From positions 1 to 55,520 of the forward strand of contig CAZTDN010000020.1 in NCBI GenBank assembly GCA_964611895.1: a stretch of 55,520 bases of DNA. The letters run 5' to 3'. The stretch is from JAIEOG01 sp964611895 (GTDB taxonomy: Bacteria > Bdellovibrionota > FAC87 > UBA2466). The notes under the pieces are model-generated. The model was not told where the DNA came from. It saw nothing but the letters and a program-made list of their open reading frames with translations, and did no database searches. The position numbers were made by a program, and so were the translations under genes. Below are positions 1 through 9,459 of this stretch, one piece after another. Each line of letters opens with the position of its first letter. Position 1 is the stretch's first letter.

Positions 1-1424
1 GAGGGGACTGCTGACCGCTGATAGACATTGTCGATCAGGGCGATGCTCTCTTCCATCTCCTTCGAGTGCTTCATCATTTTCTCGAAGTCGTACAAGAATC
101 CCACCCGCACCGCGAGCAACATGACAATGCCCGTTACAACAGAAGCAACCACAAGGCCTCTCGGCACCGGAATCATGGGGAAAACCCATTTACCAAAAAG
201 CGGGGGCGGTACCGGCAGAAGATCTGCTCGAAAAAATCGGGCTAGGGCAGCGAAGCTAAGGAGCAAGCAGATAAACACAGCGGCGATCCCTGTGCCACAG
301 ACAAAACCAAACTCAGAAAAAGCGCGGAAGGAGCTAAATGACAGCAAGTAAAATGTAAAAGACGCCGCCGCCGCTCCCACGAATATCGAGTGTCCGGTGC
401 TAGAGATAGTACGCCAAAAAATATCGGGTTCATCGGTTGACGGTTCTCGCTTTTCCAGGCGCAAACGCAAAAACAAGTGCACACTGTAGTCGACGCCCAG
501 CCCGGACAAGATGCCAACCAGAAATCCGGTAATAATGTTGATGTGGCCGATGTAAAAATAGGTCACTCCCATAGTGATCCCCAGCCCCATGAATACCGGC
601 ACAAAGATCACCGTGAGCGCTCGCACGCTGCGGGTATAAAGAAGCAAGACGAGCAAAATCAGAGCAATCGATAGGGCACCAAGTCGGGTGATGTCGCCTT
701 CGATCAAAGAGGTTTCGACCACTTTATTGTAATATCTTTCTCCAAAGCTAAAGGTCACATTGGATGGAAGGACTTGCTTGAGCGCCGCTTCGCTAGCAGC
801 AATCAGCTCGCGCGTCTTCCCAAGATCCATGGAATCGAAGCCAGGCTTGGCCATCACCAACAAGTGTTTGTTGTCAGTCGAAGTTAAAAAAGGAGTAATT
901 TTCGCGGAGTCTTGAGCCAGCTTGGTCAACTTGTCGTCGAAAGCGACGGTTTGTTCCTTAGGCTCATCAAACAGCCCCAGGTTAAAGATCTTTTGCCTAG
1001 ATTCATTGATCTGCTTATCAATGTTGGTCTCAAGGCTTTTGAGTTTGTCTACGTCCACGTAGTAGAGCATCCGGTCGACAAAAAAGCGGCGTTCTCTGTG
1101 AAATGTCGCGTTTCGGATACCCGGAATTTTCTCGAGTGCTTCAACTACTTTGGGAGCAACCTCGAGGTGAGACTTTCCATCTTCTGCAGTCAGGATCACC
1201 GCAAAAAAACCGACGCCCCCTACCACTTCAGTGAGGCGGTTGAATTTGACCACCGAAGGGTGGTCATCTGGAAGCAGGTCGCCCAGGGAGAGTTTGAGCT
1301 TTACCTGCGAGCCAAAATAAAAACCGATTCCCGCAAGGCATAAAAGTAAAAGGGTGATGGGGCCGGACCAGGTGACGGTAAGCCGCCGGATCCATTGATT
1401 TTGATTGCGATTTTCGCTGGACAT
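1..1424 (-). CDS. MMPL/RND-superfamily transporter, 3' end beyond window
   Basis: The reading frame opens at an ATG at 1424 and runs off the left edge, so about 474 N-terminal residues are visible. A membrane segment follows a short basic N-terminus, then a soluble periplasmic-type domain beginning with LGDLLPDDHP, then a hydrophobic block of several membrane segments containing GLGVDYSVHLFLRL. That GxGxDY-type motif in the fourth helix is the proton-relay signature of MMPL and 'predicted exporter' RND proteins, which move lipids, hopanoids or other hydrophobic cargo across the inner membrane using the proton gradient. The substrate cannot be told from sequence. The gene is divergent from the exported-protein gene at 1479, with 54 bp between. 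The family is confident; the C-terminal half is not in view. Confidence 0.88.
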   Translation of the reverse strand, partial: MSSENRNQNQWIRRLTVTWSGPITLLLLCLAGIGFYFGSQVKLKLSLGDLLPDDHPSVVKFNRLTEVVGGVGFFAVILTAEDGKSHLEVAPKVVEALEKIPGIRNATFHRERRFFVDRMLYYVDVDKLKSLETNIDKQINESRQKIFNLGLFDEPKEQTVAFDDKLTKLAQDSAKITPFLTSTDNKHLLVMAKPGFDSMDLGKTRELIAASEAALKQVLPSNVTFSFGERYYNKVVETSLIEGDITRLGALSIALILLVLLLYTRSVRALTVIFVPVFMGLGITMGVTYFYIGHINIITGFLVGILSGLGVDYSVHLFLRLRLEKREPSTDEPDIFWRTISSTGHSIFVGAAAASFTFYLLSFSSFRAFSEFGFVCGTGIAAVFICLLLSFAALARFFRADLLPVPPPLFGKWVFPMIPVPRGLVVASVVTGIVMLLAVRVGFLYDFEKMMKHSKEMEESIALIDNVYQRSAVP

Positions 1425-1478
1425 TTCTAGAGTTCCTTAGAAGCTTATCGGCAGATTCCGGCTACTTAATGAGTCTAT

Positions 1479-2393
1479 ATGTTTAGGACTTTCGCTGTGT
1501 TATTTCAAGGCATGCTTTTGCTACGAAAATCTCTTTTGCACCTGATTTTGGTCCTCACGCCGGCCGCTTTCGGTGACGGATCGGAACTTCCCCCCATGAA
1601 CTGCATCGCGCGGGTGCTTGCCAGCGCTGGGGTGCATTCGTATTTCACGGCGCGGGAGTCGGTTTTGGCGGAGGAGTTTGACGCGAACTGGGCGCGTTTT
1701 TTTTTCCATTCGCCCCTCGAAAAACACCGCCATGCGGTGTTGGCCGCTCTCCAAACTTGGGAGAATCCAGAGGAACGTGCCGCACTTTTGAGGCGAGCTT
1801 TCTCAAGCCCGTATGAAGACTTGAGTCAGGGAGCTTTATTGCAGATGGCGGCAATCCCCGGTTTTGAAGTTACTCCTCCCATGCAAAGTAAGCTCTCAGA
1901 CTATTTGGCCAACAACCACAATGCTGTTGCTCAGCAAGCGGCGATTGCGCTTTGTCGAGGAAGGGGCGACCCGTACTCTTTGAGAGCTGTTTCCGATTGG
2001 TATGGTCTGGAGGGGTATAATCGCTATTTGACTTTTTACTCCGCGGAACCCACCGAAGTGTACGCTCTGCGAAGCCGTCTGTTGGAGGCTCTGGAAGAAC
2101 GAACCGATCTGGCTCAGGTGGATTTTCTGGACAGCTTGTTGCGCACTCAGGCGATGAGTGCACTGGGTGGTTACCCTCTAGATTTTTATCGGCGTATTTT
2201 GGACCTATTACTCCATGCTAAGTCCGTCTCTCCGGACCTAGACCGCGCAGTCTCGGAACGGGTAGCAAGAAGTGTACAAAACTCCCTGTGGATTTCTTCT
2301 GTCCTGGACATGGTGTCGCCCCGTGAGAGAGAGCGCATCAACCCGTTGATCGACGGGCTCTACGAAAAATTAATAGAAAAACATTGTCGCTAG
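1479..2393 (+). CDS. Exported alpha-helical (HEAT-like) protein, unknown function
   Basis: 304 residues. A hydrophobic leader (LLHLILVLTPAAFG) predicts Sec export. The mature part starts with a short stretch containing PPMNC and is then mostly helical with repeated short hairpins, compatible with a HEAT-like solenoid, though no clear repeat consensus is seen. An alternative start is the ATG at 1512, which also gives a good signal peptide. No catalytic motif is recognised. Around residues 60-110 it resembles the protein at 21514 (FDxxWxR then a W-E-x-PE segment), so the two may be distant paralogues. It converges on the double-receiver gene, sharing the palindrome CTAG as both stop codons. Confidence 0.7.
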   Translation: MFRTFAVLFQGMLLLRKSLLHLILVLTPAAFGDGSELPPMNCIARVLASAGVHSYFTARESVLAEEFDANWARFFFHSPLEKHRHAVLAALQTWENPEERAALLRRAFSSPYEDLSQGALLQMAAIPGFEVTPPMQSKLSDYLANNHNAVAQQAAIALCRGRGDPYSLRAVSDWYGLEGYNRYLTFYSAEPTEVYALRSRLLEALEERTDLAQVDFLDSLLRTQAMSALGGYPLDFYRRILDLLLHAKSVSPDLDRAVSERVARSVQNSLWISSVLDMVSPRERERINPLIDGLYEKLIEKHCR

Positions 2394-3193
2394 ATCTGCT
2401 GGTACGCGTTGAGGGATGTGTACAAAATTTTTTGTGGGCCCTCAGCTTTTTGTAACGAGCAAAGAATCGAATTGGGTAGTTGGACATCCGGAAGTTTTCC
2501 GTATGCAGAGATCAGGATTGTCGGTAGCGACTGCCCAAACGTTTCCAGCTGCCGGGTGAGCTGGACGCCAGTTACATTTTCTAAGTCGTAATCCGAAATC
2601 AAGAGATCATAATTGTCCCGCACTTTTCGAATATCCAGTTTGGCAGGAGAGAGAATGTGCGTGAGGGGCAATTTTGCTTTTTCGGCTGTTTGCCGCAGGA
2701 TCATTCCAAAAACGGGGTCGTCATCGACTAGCAGTATACGCGGAAGTTTGACTTCCCCCGGGAACGAGGCTGCAAGGTCACCCCAATGTGCAGCAAGCAG
2801 CGCGTTGTTCAAAATGGAATCCGCACCAGCGCTTTTGTGTACAAAGGTGCGTACGGCCGAAGGCCAGCTTGCGCCGCTGAGTTTTCGCCCCTCCGTGCTA
2901 CTCACAATCACAATAGGTATTTCGGGGGGTAAGAGTTTTGCGACTTCCAATGCATTTAAAGATTCGTCGAAATAGAAATCCAATATAGCAACATCAAATT
3001 GTTTATGATTGGGGATTGTCAGCAGCTCCGCCCGCGATTTACAAACGGATAAGTCTAAGTGCAGGTCCCGCGCTTTTCTTCGAATCAGTTCACAAAATAC
3101 TGGATCATCATCCACTAAAAGAACGCGTGAAAACCAATCCTGATACCTCGGAAACCCGCTGGCGGCGATATCGGCGTGAGCTGCTAAGTCCAC
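2390..3193 (-). CDS. Double receiver-domain (REC-REC) protein, no output domain
   Basis: 267 residues with two CheY-like receiver domains in tandem. REC1 carries the acidic triad VLLVDDDP (about residues 24-31), the phospho-acceptor Asp in AILDF (D72), a Ser in VSS and the conserved Lys in HKSAGA. REC2 starts at ILLVDDDP near residue 153, with its acceptor Asp in LISDYDL and a Lys in LQKAEG. No DNA-binding, GGDEF or kinase domain follows, so it probably works as a phosphorelay intermediate, a phosphate sink or a protein-binding switch. No histidine kinase lies nearby. The GTG start at 3193 is chosen because GGAGGGG sits just upstream. The last four bases overlap the convergent neighbour. Confidence 0.9.
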   Translation of the reverse strand: MDLAAHADIAASGFPRYQDWFSRVLLVDDDPVFCELIRRKARDLHLDLSVCKSRAELLTIPNHKQFDVAILDFYFDESLNALEVAKLLPPEIPIVIVSSTEGRKLSGASWPSAVRTFVHKSAGADSILNNALLAAHWGDLAASFPGEVKLPRILLVDDDPVFGMILRQTAEKAKLPLTHILSPAKLDIRKVRDNYDLLISDYDLENVTGVQLTRQLETFGQSLPTILISAYGKLPDVQLPNSILCSLQKAEGPQKILYTSLNAYQQI

Positions 3194-3273
3194 AAATTCC
3201 CCTCCGCTCTAAATTCCACAAAACCGACGCGGCGCGCAACATGAAAACGTGCAGGCTCAGCGTTGGAGGCGTG

Positions 3274-4743
3274 CTAAAAAGTGCACTTGAGGATTTCTAG
3301 TTCAGTTTTGAGTAGTTCCACTCTGCAGTATTTGGCGACCGCATCCTTGAGCGCGCCTGGCGGCGCCCCTAATAGGAGCGATTGGACAAGGTACTTCGGT
3401 TTTAAGCGCGTCAATACGTTTACGAATCTCTTTTCCCATTTTAGGCGAAGGGCGTCGTCCCATGGTGTTATTAGGCCATCAAAATAAAAAGCCGGCTGGC
3501 TGACTGCTGAGTACGGAGTGTAAACAGGTATGAGTGTAGTTGCCTGTCCCAGGAGAGCGTAGGAAGCGCCTTTTTCTGTGAGAAATCGGGAGATCTCCTC
3601 CGCTTCTGACTGTGCAAACCAGGGAGGAGGTGTTAGCGGAGAAAGCCTGGTTGTGCGGGTCTCTCTAAAAGTCGCTTGGGACGGTGGGTGGAGGTAGGCC
3701 ACTTGGGCTGCTCCCAAAATAGAAAAGAAAATCAAAAACAGGTTAGCCCACTTCCTTGGTAGTAGAGAACTGCTCCCTGCGAACGCGATCGGGAGTCCCA
3801 GAAAAACATGTGTAAAACTTCGGCTTAGGAAAACGCCACACCACAGAGTGGACAATAGCGTGAAAACCACCGCAAAGCGGGCGCTGTCCCGCAGTTTGGA
3901 GGCACCGAAATAAATCAGGTATACCCCGAGCACCACTGGCAGAAACGCAAGCCTGCCCCAACCAAAACTAGGCAAGTCAAAGAGACTAAACCCAAACGGA
4001 AACAACAACCCTGTTGCCCAAAGCAGCGGGTTTTTGTCGGCTTTAAACTGAATGTACGAAAAAGGGAAAACGAAAGTGGTGTCCCGGTAAAGTGAAAAGT
4101 CAGCAACTAACGCTATGAGCGCTAATACGACGGCGTGGGTGAGCGCGAAAACGAAGAGTGTTCCGAGTAATTTGCCGCGGGGTCGAGGGCGAAGTCGGGG
4201 GCAAACCCAATAGCTCACTGCCAAAGTCACCACACCGATGATTCCGACGGTTTGTTTCGAGTGAAAAGCTAGGGCCACCAATACTGCTGCGAAGCCAGGC
4301 CTTTGCTGGAGGGCAAGGACAAGCCCCACCAAGAGCAATAAATAGGCGAGGTGGTCATGAAAGTAGGAGCCAAATGGCGGCAAGAACCAGATCGCCGCGA
4401 GTAGTGTAGCAAGCGCCACGCGCATCCCATCCAAACCAAGGCCACGAGAGACCACCATTGTTGTTGTCGCTGCCGCAAAATTGAGGGTTGCCGACGCCAG
4501 TAAAACGCCCAACCCAGGGGTGGGACAAAGGGCTAGAAAGGGGAAGAGCGCCAAAAAGCCTAGAGGGCCGTAAGGAGCGTAAAAATCTTTGTAAGGGATT
4601 TGTCCATCAACTAACCGCAGTGCGGCCAAAAAATCGGCTAGCTGATCCAGCGTCATCCAGCCAAATCCGGTGTACAGAGGAAGAACAAAGGCCACCGAGA
4701 GCGAAAAATACCTCAGCCCAGTACTAACGTCGTATCGCCTCAT
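3274..4743 (-). CDS. Polytopic membrane protein, GT-C glycosyltransferase-like
   Basis: About 489 residues with roughly ten hydrophobic segments. After the first membrane helix comes an Asp-containing loop and DGQIPYKDFYAPYGPL. That arrangement is typical of GT-C fold enzymes (PMT/ArnT-like), which use polyprenyl-phosphate sugars and place a catalytic acidic residue in the first periplasmic loop. It likely glycosylates a lipid or protein at the outer face of the inner membrane; donor and acceptor are unknown. The ATG at 4743 is chosen over longer frames because it has AGGTGG upstream and starts directly before the hydrophobic N-terminus. It lies 20 bp inside the end of the ATP-grasp gene, which suggests translational coupling. 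Confidence 0.78.
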   Translation of the reverse strand: MRRYDVSTGLRYFSLSVAFVLPLYTGFGWMTLDQLADFLAALRLVDGQIPYKDFYAPYGPLGFLALFPFLALCPTPGLGVLLASATLNFAAATTTMVVSRGLGLDGMRVALATLLAAIWFLPPFGSYFHDHLAYLLLLVGLVLALQQRPGFAAVLVALAFHSKQTVGIIGVVTLAVSYWVCPRLRPRPRGKLLGTLFVFALTHAVVLALIALVADFSLYRDTTFVFPFSYIQFKADKNPLLWATGLLFPFGFSLFDLPSFGWGRLAFLPVVLGVYLIYFGASKLRDSARFAVVFTLLSTLWCGVFLSRSFTHVFLGLPIAFAGSSSLLPRKWANLFLIFFSILGAAQVAYLHPPSQATFRETRTTRLSPLTPPPWFAQSEAEEISRFLTEKGASYALLGQATTLIPVYTPYSAVSQPAFYFDGLITPWDDALRLKWEKRFVNVLTRLKPKYLVQSLLLGAPPGALKDAVAKYCRVELLKTELEILKCTF

Positions 4744-6148
4744 CGGAATCCACCTGGTAGAAATCTTCGGATTCCCATTTTCGAATCGCCCGCTCCGCGG
4801 AGTTGATGGTGACCTCATCCCCTTTGACAAAGACGAAGCCTGGTTGATCAAACAAGCTGCTACTGACTTCCAACCGAGCACCGACTTTCATGTGAGATAG
4901 GTCTGCCGTATAAAAACCCGGAATTCGAGCCCGCATTTCTTCGAAAGACGGGACTTTTTGAACGATACCGCTAACCGGAGATACAAAATAGATAAAAGCT
5001 CCAGCTTCCAAAAGCTGTGGACCGAGGGCAGCTCTGCGGTCAAACTCAGAAGGATCAAACGCCGCTAGCAGAGTCATCTCGATCTGATCGAAAGCCCCGC
5101 AACTTTTGGCGATGCGGGTGAGAGAGCCGCCTGCGGGTCGAGCGCCAACGTCCATCATGTAGAGTTTTCCATCTCGCGTTTGAAGAAATTCCGGGTGAAG
5201 GGGGCCAAAGTCTACTCCCAGACCTTTCGCCGCATACTGCGCCGCCAGGAGCATCTTTTGGTGTTCGGGATTTTCGCTGCGATAAGCGAAAATCTGAGTG
5301 CGCAAAAAAACGATGTTGTTCTGAGTAAATCGGACTTTGGTCCTCCAAAAATCGGTCGCAACCTGACCCACCGAAGGATGGCTCACCGTGTTTATCGCCA
5401 GAACATCGCCTTCGAGTTTGGGCTGCACCAGCAGGGAATGAATTGTCTTTCCGAGCGGATCCGGTTCACCGAGCCAGGTATTGAAAATCAGGCGGACGTC
5501 TGCGGAAGAATGAGCGATATGGAATCCAAAGTTCCCGGCGCTGGAAGTGGGCTTAATTACCAACGGGTAACTCAGGTTTCGGCTTTGGATATACTCGAGG
5601 GCGTCACGACCATCCGAAAATGCGTGGCCGGGGATTAATTGGATATCATCCTGACCTTGCAGCAGTGGGGCCATCGCGTTAGCAAGCAACCCTTTGTCGG
5701 TTCGCGTTTCGCTCAGCGAGGTGCCATTTCCCAGTGTATCGAGGCTTTCACTGAGCTGGTCGGCAAGTTTCACGCCCGTTTCAGTTCCTGCGACGACTCG
5801 GACAACTTCGAAGGGTTTAAAAGCGGAGACGATTTCCCGCAAATCATGATGGGGGGCAGTAATACTCAAGTCGTAGGTTTCCTTCTGAAACGAGTCTTTG
5901 AGTCCAGACGGAGGTGTCGCCGTACTTTGGATGTGGATGCGTTTTACATCGGGAAAGAGCCTTGCCGCTTCGGGGGCGTAGCGGGAGCCGTCCGAAAAAC
6001 CGTCTACAACAACTAAAATTCGCTGGCTCCAGTTCCAACTCGCCACCTGTTGAAGCGCTACTTTTTCTGCACAGATGCTCCCCTCGACTTGGAACTGAGA
6101 AAATGAAACGGCTAGGAAGGCCGGAAAGAAGGTACCTAGGAATCGCAT
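4724..6148 (-). CDS. ATP-grasp domain ligase
   Basis: 474 residues. The central and C-terminal parts show the ATP-grasp fold: the YPLVIKPTSSAGNFG strand-loop that binds ATP, a second lysine-containing strand, and GPLHPEF followed by MMDVGARPAGG, the metal-binding end of the active site. Such enzymes join a carboxylate to an amine or thiol using ATP; relatives include the BacD-type L-amino-acid ligases. The substrate is unknown. Oddly, the first ~27 residues look like a signal peptide, although ATP-grasp enzymes are cytosolic. An internal GTG at 6046 (then ASWNWSQRILVVVDGF) would remove this leader, so the true start is uncertain. The gene is transcribed into the GT-C gene with a 20-bp overlap. 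Confidence 0.82.
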   Translation of the reverse strand: MRFLGTFFPAFLAVSFSQFQVEGSICAEKVALQQVASWNWSQRILVVVDGFSDGSRYAPEAARLFPDVKRIHIQSTATPPSGLKDSFQKETYDLSITAPHHDLREIVSAFKPFEVVRVVAGTETGVKLADQLSESLDTLGNGTSLSETRTDKGLLANAMAPLLQGQDDIQLIPGHAFSDGRDALEYIQSRNLSYPLVIKPTSSAGNFGFHIAHSSADVRLIFNTWLGEPDPLGKTIHSLLVQPKLEGDVLAINTVSHPSVGQVATDFWRTKVRFTQNNIVFLRTQIFAYRSENPEHQKMLLAAQYAAKGLGVDFGPLHPEFLQTRDGKLYMMDVGARPAGGSLTRIAKSCGAFDQIEMTLLAAFDPSEFDRRAALGPQLLEAGAFIYFVSPVSGIVQKVPSFEEMRARIPGFYTADLSHMKVGARLEVSSSLFDQPGFVFVKGDEVTINSAERAIRKWESEDFYQVDSDEAIRR

Positions 6149-6261
6149 GGTGTAAGTCGCCGTTTATAACACGAGGCGGCATAGATGGTAGTGAAAACTG
6201 GGGTGTTCATTGGCTTGGCGCTTGCGCTTCCAAGAACTGGGTATGATACGATGTGGGTAGA

Positions 6262-7431
6262 ATGGTTCGACACAAAGCATTGAGATTATTAGGGGTTTAT
6301 GTCGCCGTGGCGGCGAGCGTAGTCCGGGCGGCAGTGGACCCGCAGGATTTGAGGACGACTCTTGGGCTAAATTTACCGTACCCCGTTTTTCAAGTGCCCG
6401 TTCGAACGGAAGACAGCGAAAAGATATTTGAAGGTGCGGACACCGAAGCCTTTTTTGCCCAACGCCCTTGGGCCCGTTCCAAAGTCGATCCGTTCTATTA
6501 TGAAGCGGACATTCGGGCGGCAGAACACCCAGATGCTCAGCACATTTTCCTGGTCGGCGGCTTGAATTGCACTTCAACCATTTTGAATTCCAAAACACTT
6601 ACAGGCATTCCCTGGAGCTTGTTGCAATTGCGAGCAGCCTACGGGGCCTGTGATGATCCCAAAATGCGCGGTGTGAGTGGGTCCAATCCGTATATGTTTA
6701 CGCCCAGAGACAAGCTTCCCCCGGAGTGGAAATCGATCAACAATCTGTCGATGAGGATTCTGTCTGAAGGTTACCTAGCGGAAAAAGAAACCCTTCGTCA
6801 GCGTCTGGTCGAAGACAACGATTATGTCTTGAGCAAAGGACTCACGCACCAAGAGTTGGCAGAACCTCTGCTCCTCGCTGTACAGGCGGTGACCAACGCG
6901 CATTTTGCCGGCAAGGCCATGTGGAAAGAAAGATTTGTCTTCAACGGACGTAACTACACCGTAAGTCGGTTGCCCATGGGCAGGACGGTCGGAGATGAAG
7001 CAGTTCACCCAAAACTTGCGATGGCCATGGACAAGAATTTGAGCTTAGCTTTGGCGACCCGTCAGTACGAGGATGCGATTCGACTCAGCCCAAAAAACCG
7101 TTCCGGCTGGATCGGAGCGGGTATTCGGGGGAGTTTTTTTCAGGATGAGCTTTTTGCTAGTTGGCTAGCCCGAATAGAGGATGGAATGGGCGGAGCCTTA
7201 CTCCTCGATGCGTTGACCCCGCACTTCATCCACCGTTACGGTTTTTATCAGGGGGGGCCTTATCGGGTTACTCCACAGTCCATCATCAGTCTGTTTTCGC
7301 TCAAAGGCGCCTCGCCTTCCCCTGTCTCCAAATGCGGGCAACTAGATGCAAAACGGCTGGAACGAGAGCGTTCCACTGCGAATGATGCCCCTTTCGTCCA
7401 AAACCTATTTGGCAGAAACAAATCGATGTAA
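6262..7431 (+). CDS. Exported protein of unknown function
   Basis: About 389 residues. The start chosen is the ATG at 6262 (MVRHKALRLLGVY), preceded by GTGGG; a GTG nine bases earlier is also possible. A basic n-region and hydrophobic core ending in VVRAA predict Sec cleavage. The mature protein is soluble, with no membrane segment and no catalytic signature I recognise; the cysteine-containing GGLNCTSTI and the segment GWIGAGIRGSFF are landmarks for searches. It is divergent from the ATP-grasp gene and lies 2 bp before the LysR gene, so the two are probably co-transcribed. That suggests, but does not show, a link to the regulator. Confidence 0.72.
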   Translation: MVRHKALRLLGVYVAVAASVVRAAVDPQDLRTTLGLNLPYPVFQVPVRTEDSEKIFEGADTEAFFAQRPWARSKVDPFYYEADIRAAEHPDAQHIFLVGGLNCTSTILNSKTLTGIPWSLLQLRAAYGACDDPKMRGVSGSNPYMFTPRDKLPPEWKSINNLSMRILSEGYLAEKETLRQRLVEDNDYVLSKGLTHQELAEPLLLAVQAVTNAHFAGKAMWKERFVFNGRNYTVSRLPMGRTVGDEAVHPKLAMAMDKNLSLALATRQYEDAIRLSPKNRSGWIGAGIRGSFFQDELFASWLARIEDGMGGALLLDALTPHFIHRYGFYQGGPYRVTPQSIISLFSLKGASPSPVSKCGQLDAKRLERERSTANDAPFVQNLFGRNKSM

Positions 7432-7433
7432 GC

Positions 7434-8324
7434 ATGATGGATCTGAATTTGCTTTACGTGTTCGAAGCGCTTTCTCAAGAGTTGAACGTTACACGCGCGG
7501 CCGCTCGAGTGGGGCTTACCCAGTCCGCTATGAGCAACGCCTTGAAACGGCTACGCGAGGCCATTGGCGATCCTCTCTTTACACGCAGCCCCAAAGGCAT
7601 GGTGTCCACGCCGCGAGCCAAGGAATTGGAGCGGCCTGTTGCCGAGGCCCTGGCGCTGATTCGCGCGATGCTCGAAAAGCAGAAGGTTTTTTCTCCCGGT
7701 ACGTCTAAACGCAAATTCACAATCGCCACCACCGACTTTGTAGAACTGGTATTGATGCCCAAACTCTGCATGGCGGTTTCAAAACAAGCTCCTCTGGTGC
7801 GACTCGAAGTTCTTTCACTGAAAGAACAAGTCCCCTTTCAAGATCTCAAAGAAGGACGGGTCGATGTGGCTCTCGGTCATTTTACTGATTTGGAGGGAGA
7901 CCTTTTTCAAAAAGAACTTTATTCCGAAGAGTTTGTTTGTGTATGCAATCAAGCCTCTCCGCTCAAAGAAAAAATTTCTATTGCAGCCTTTGCTGAGTTG
8001 AAACACCTCATCGTGTCCCCATGGGGCGGGCTCGCCGGTCTTGTTGATTCCCTGCTTGCACAGGAGAAAAAGACGAGGAATGTGGTTGTTTCTACCCCCC
8101 ATTTTTTAGTGGCACCGGCAATCGTAGAAAACACAGACTATGCGGTGACGTTGCCCAGACGCCTTGCTGAAAACTTGGCTGAGCAATACAAGCTGCGGAT
8201 TTTGAAGCACCCTCTAAACCTACCCAAATTGCAAATAAGAATGCTCTGGCACGAACGTACTCACAAGGACACCGCATCGAGTTGGCTGCGTACCCTCATC
8301 GCTTCTTCGGTCGCGGGGTTGTGA
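7434..8324 (+). CDS. LysR-family transcriptional regulator
   Basis: 296 residues. The N-terminus is a classic LysR winged helix-turn-helix: DLNLLYVFEAL, then NVTRAAARVGLTQSAMSNAL as the recognition region, and GDPLFTRSPKGM in the wing. The remaining ~200 residues form the periplasmic-binding-protein-like effector domain. The N-terminal pattern is closest to the NodD/SyrM-like branch. Such regulators usually control a divergent or adjacent gene in response to a small ligand; here the co-directional exported protein just upstream is the only obvious target. The start may be the first or second ATG of ATGATG. It ends 4 bp before the convergent glycosyltransferase gene, with no terminator hairpin seen between them. 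Confidence 0.93.
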   Translation: MMDLNLLYVFEALSQELNVTRAAARVGLTQSAMSNALKRLREAIGDPLFTRSPKGMVSTPRAKELERPVAEALALIRAMLEKQKVFSPGTSKRKFTIATTDFVELVLMPKLCMAVSKQAPLVRLEVLSLKEQVPFQDLKEGRVDVALGHFTDLEGDLFQKELYSEEFVCVCNQASPLKEKISIAAFAELKHLIVSPWGGLAGLVDSLLAQEKKTRNVVVSTPHFLVAPAIVENTDYAVTLPRRLAENLAEQYKLRILKHPLNLPKLQIRMLWHERTHKDTASSWLRTLIASSVAGL

Positions 8325-8328
8325 GCAA

Positions 8329-9459
8329 TCAAGAAAGTATACCGAGCAAGCGCTTCTTATTTGTCTCGTACGCTGCCTGTGCAAATGCGTGCGCAGCTCG
8401 GCAAGTGGCTGCGTATTTATCCGGAGACCGTACTAGCGCTTCGATCTGATCCGCGTATTCCTCTGGCGTTTCAACCATTAGAAAATGGGCCGCATCGCTG
8501 GAGTGTATCCCCCTCGCTCCCAGTGCATTCGTCACCAGCGCAAGGCCGTTCGCAAGCGCCGAAAAGTTTTTAATACTCAGGCCCGTCCCGCTAACTTCAA
8601 AACTCACCGCAATGTCGCACATCGCAGAGAGACCCGAGAGGTCTTCCACATACCCCAGTGTACGGCAACCCGGAGGGAGATGTTTGAGGTGTCCGTTCAC
8701 ACACCCTGCGATATACAGCTCCGCTTGCGGCAGCCGCTTTCGAATTACCGGGTAGACCTTGCTCAAGAAGTTTTGAATATTTGCCGCGGCAACCAGGCTA
8801 TCCGAACCAACAAACAGCAATCGGGGTTTTTCCGAGCAGGTCGTGTGAGCTGGGGCAACCTTCAACAAGTGGCCTATCGTCGTCACTTTAGAAGAACAGA
8901 GGCCCCTAAAAAAAGCGGTTTCCTTTTCTTGAATCGATACGACGACATCGGCCCTATCAAGTGCCTCGGCTTCGTGTGCCGGGTTATGAAAACTCGGCAC
9001 GGGATAGGATGAGACTATTCCTTGGTTCTTTAGCATCGAGTCCCTGCCGGTCAGTGCGTCGTGGGTGTCCAGGATCTTGATCTGTCCCCGGCCTGCGGAC
9101 TCAAACGCTTTGGATAGATACGCGTACTCAACCCAAAGAACGTCTGGATGGAACTCGTCGAGTGCTGCCTTCAACAACGGGGTGACGCTTTCATCGTACC
9201 AAGAATCCGGACCGCTTGTCCGCCTGCAGTTCTGCAGTTGGAAAGGTATTACCGAAACGCCTCCCTTCCAATACATCTGCATTTGTTCAAGCGACTCCGC
9301 ATGATTTGTTTGGGGGTCTGCTAGCCAAGCATAGTGAACGGCATGCCCTTCAGTTTGGAGAGCGTCGAGCAAGTTCAAAAGGCGGCTGCGGTTTCCCCGG
9401 TTGCACGGGTGTGTGGGGAATGCCGCGACACAAAAGACTCTTCGTTGGGAGGTTTTCAT
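8329..9459 (-). CDS. Glycosyltransferase, GT-B fold (family 4-like)
   Basis: 376 residues of a retaining GT-B enzyme. The N-terminal Rossmann half begins with VFCVAAFPTHPCNRGNRSR, the acceptor-side glycine/arginine loop, and contains ILDTHDALTGRD. The C-terminal half holds LLFVGSDS and the donor-binding helix GTGLSIKNFSALANG, matching the family-4 pattern although the usual E-x7-E motif is degenerate (N/S in place of the first Glu). It likely adds a sugar to a surface polysaccharide or glycolipid. It starts directly after the stop of the upstream GT-B gene (TGAATG, no gap), so it is the third gene of a leftward three-gene operon. Confidence 0.87.
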   Translation of the reverse strand: MKTSQRRVFCVAAFPTHPCNRGNRSRLLNLLDALQTEGHAVHYAWLADPQTNHAESLEQMQMYWKGGVSVIPFQLQNCRRTSGPDSWYDESVTPLLKAALDEFHPDVLWVEYAYLSKAFESAGRGQIKILDTHDALTGRDSMLKNQGIVSSYPVPSFHNPAHEAEALDRADVVVSIQEKETAFFRGLCSSKVTTIGHLLKVAPAHTTCSEKPRLLFVGSDSLVAAANIQNFLSKVYPVIRKRLPQAELYIAGCVNGHLKHLPPGCRTLGYVEDLSGLSAMCDIAVSFEVSGTGLSIKNFSALANGLALVTNALGARGIHSSDAAHFLMVETPEEYADQIEALVRSPDKYAATCRAAHAFAQAAYETNKKRLLGILS

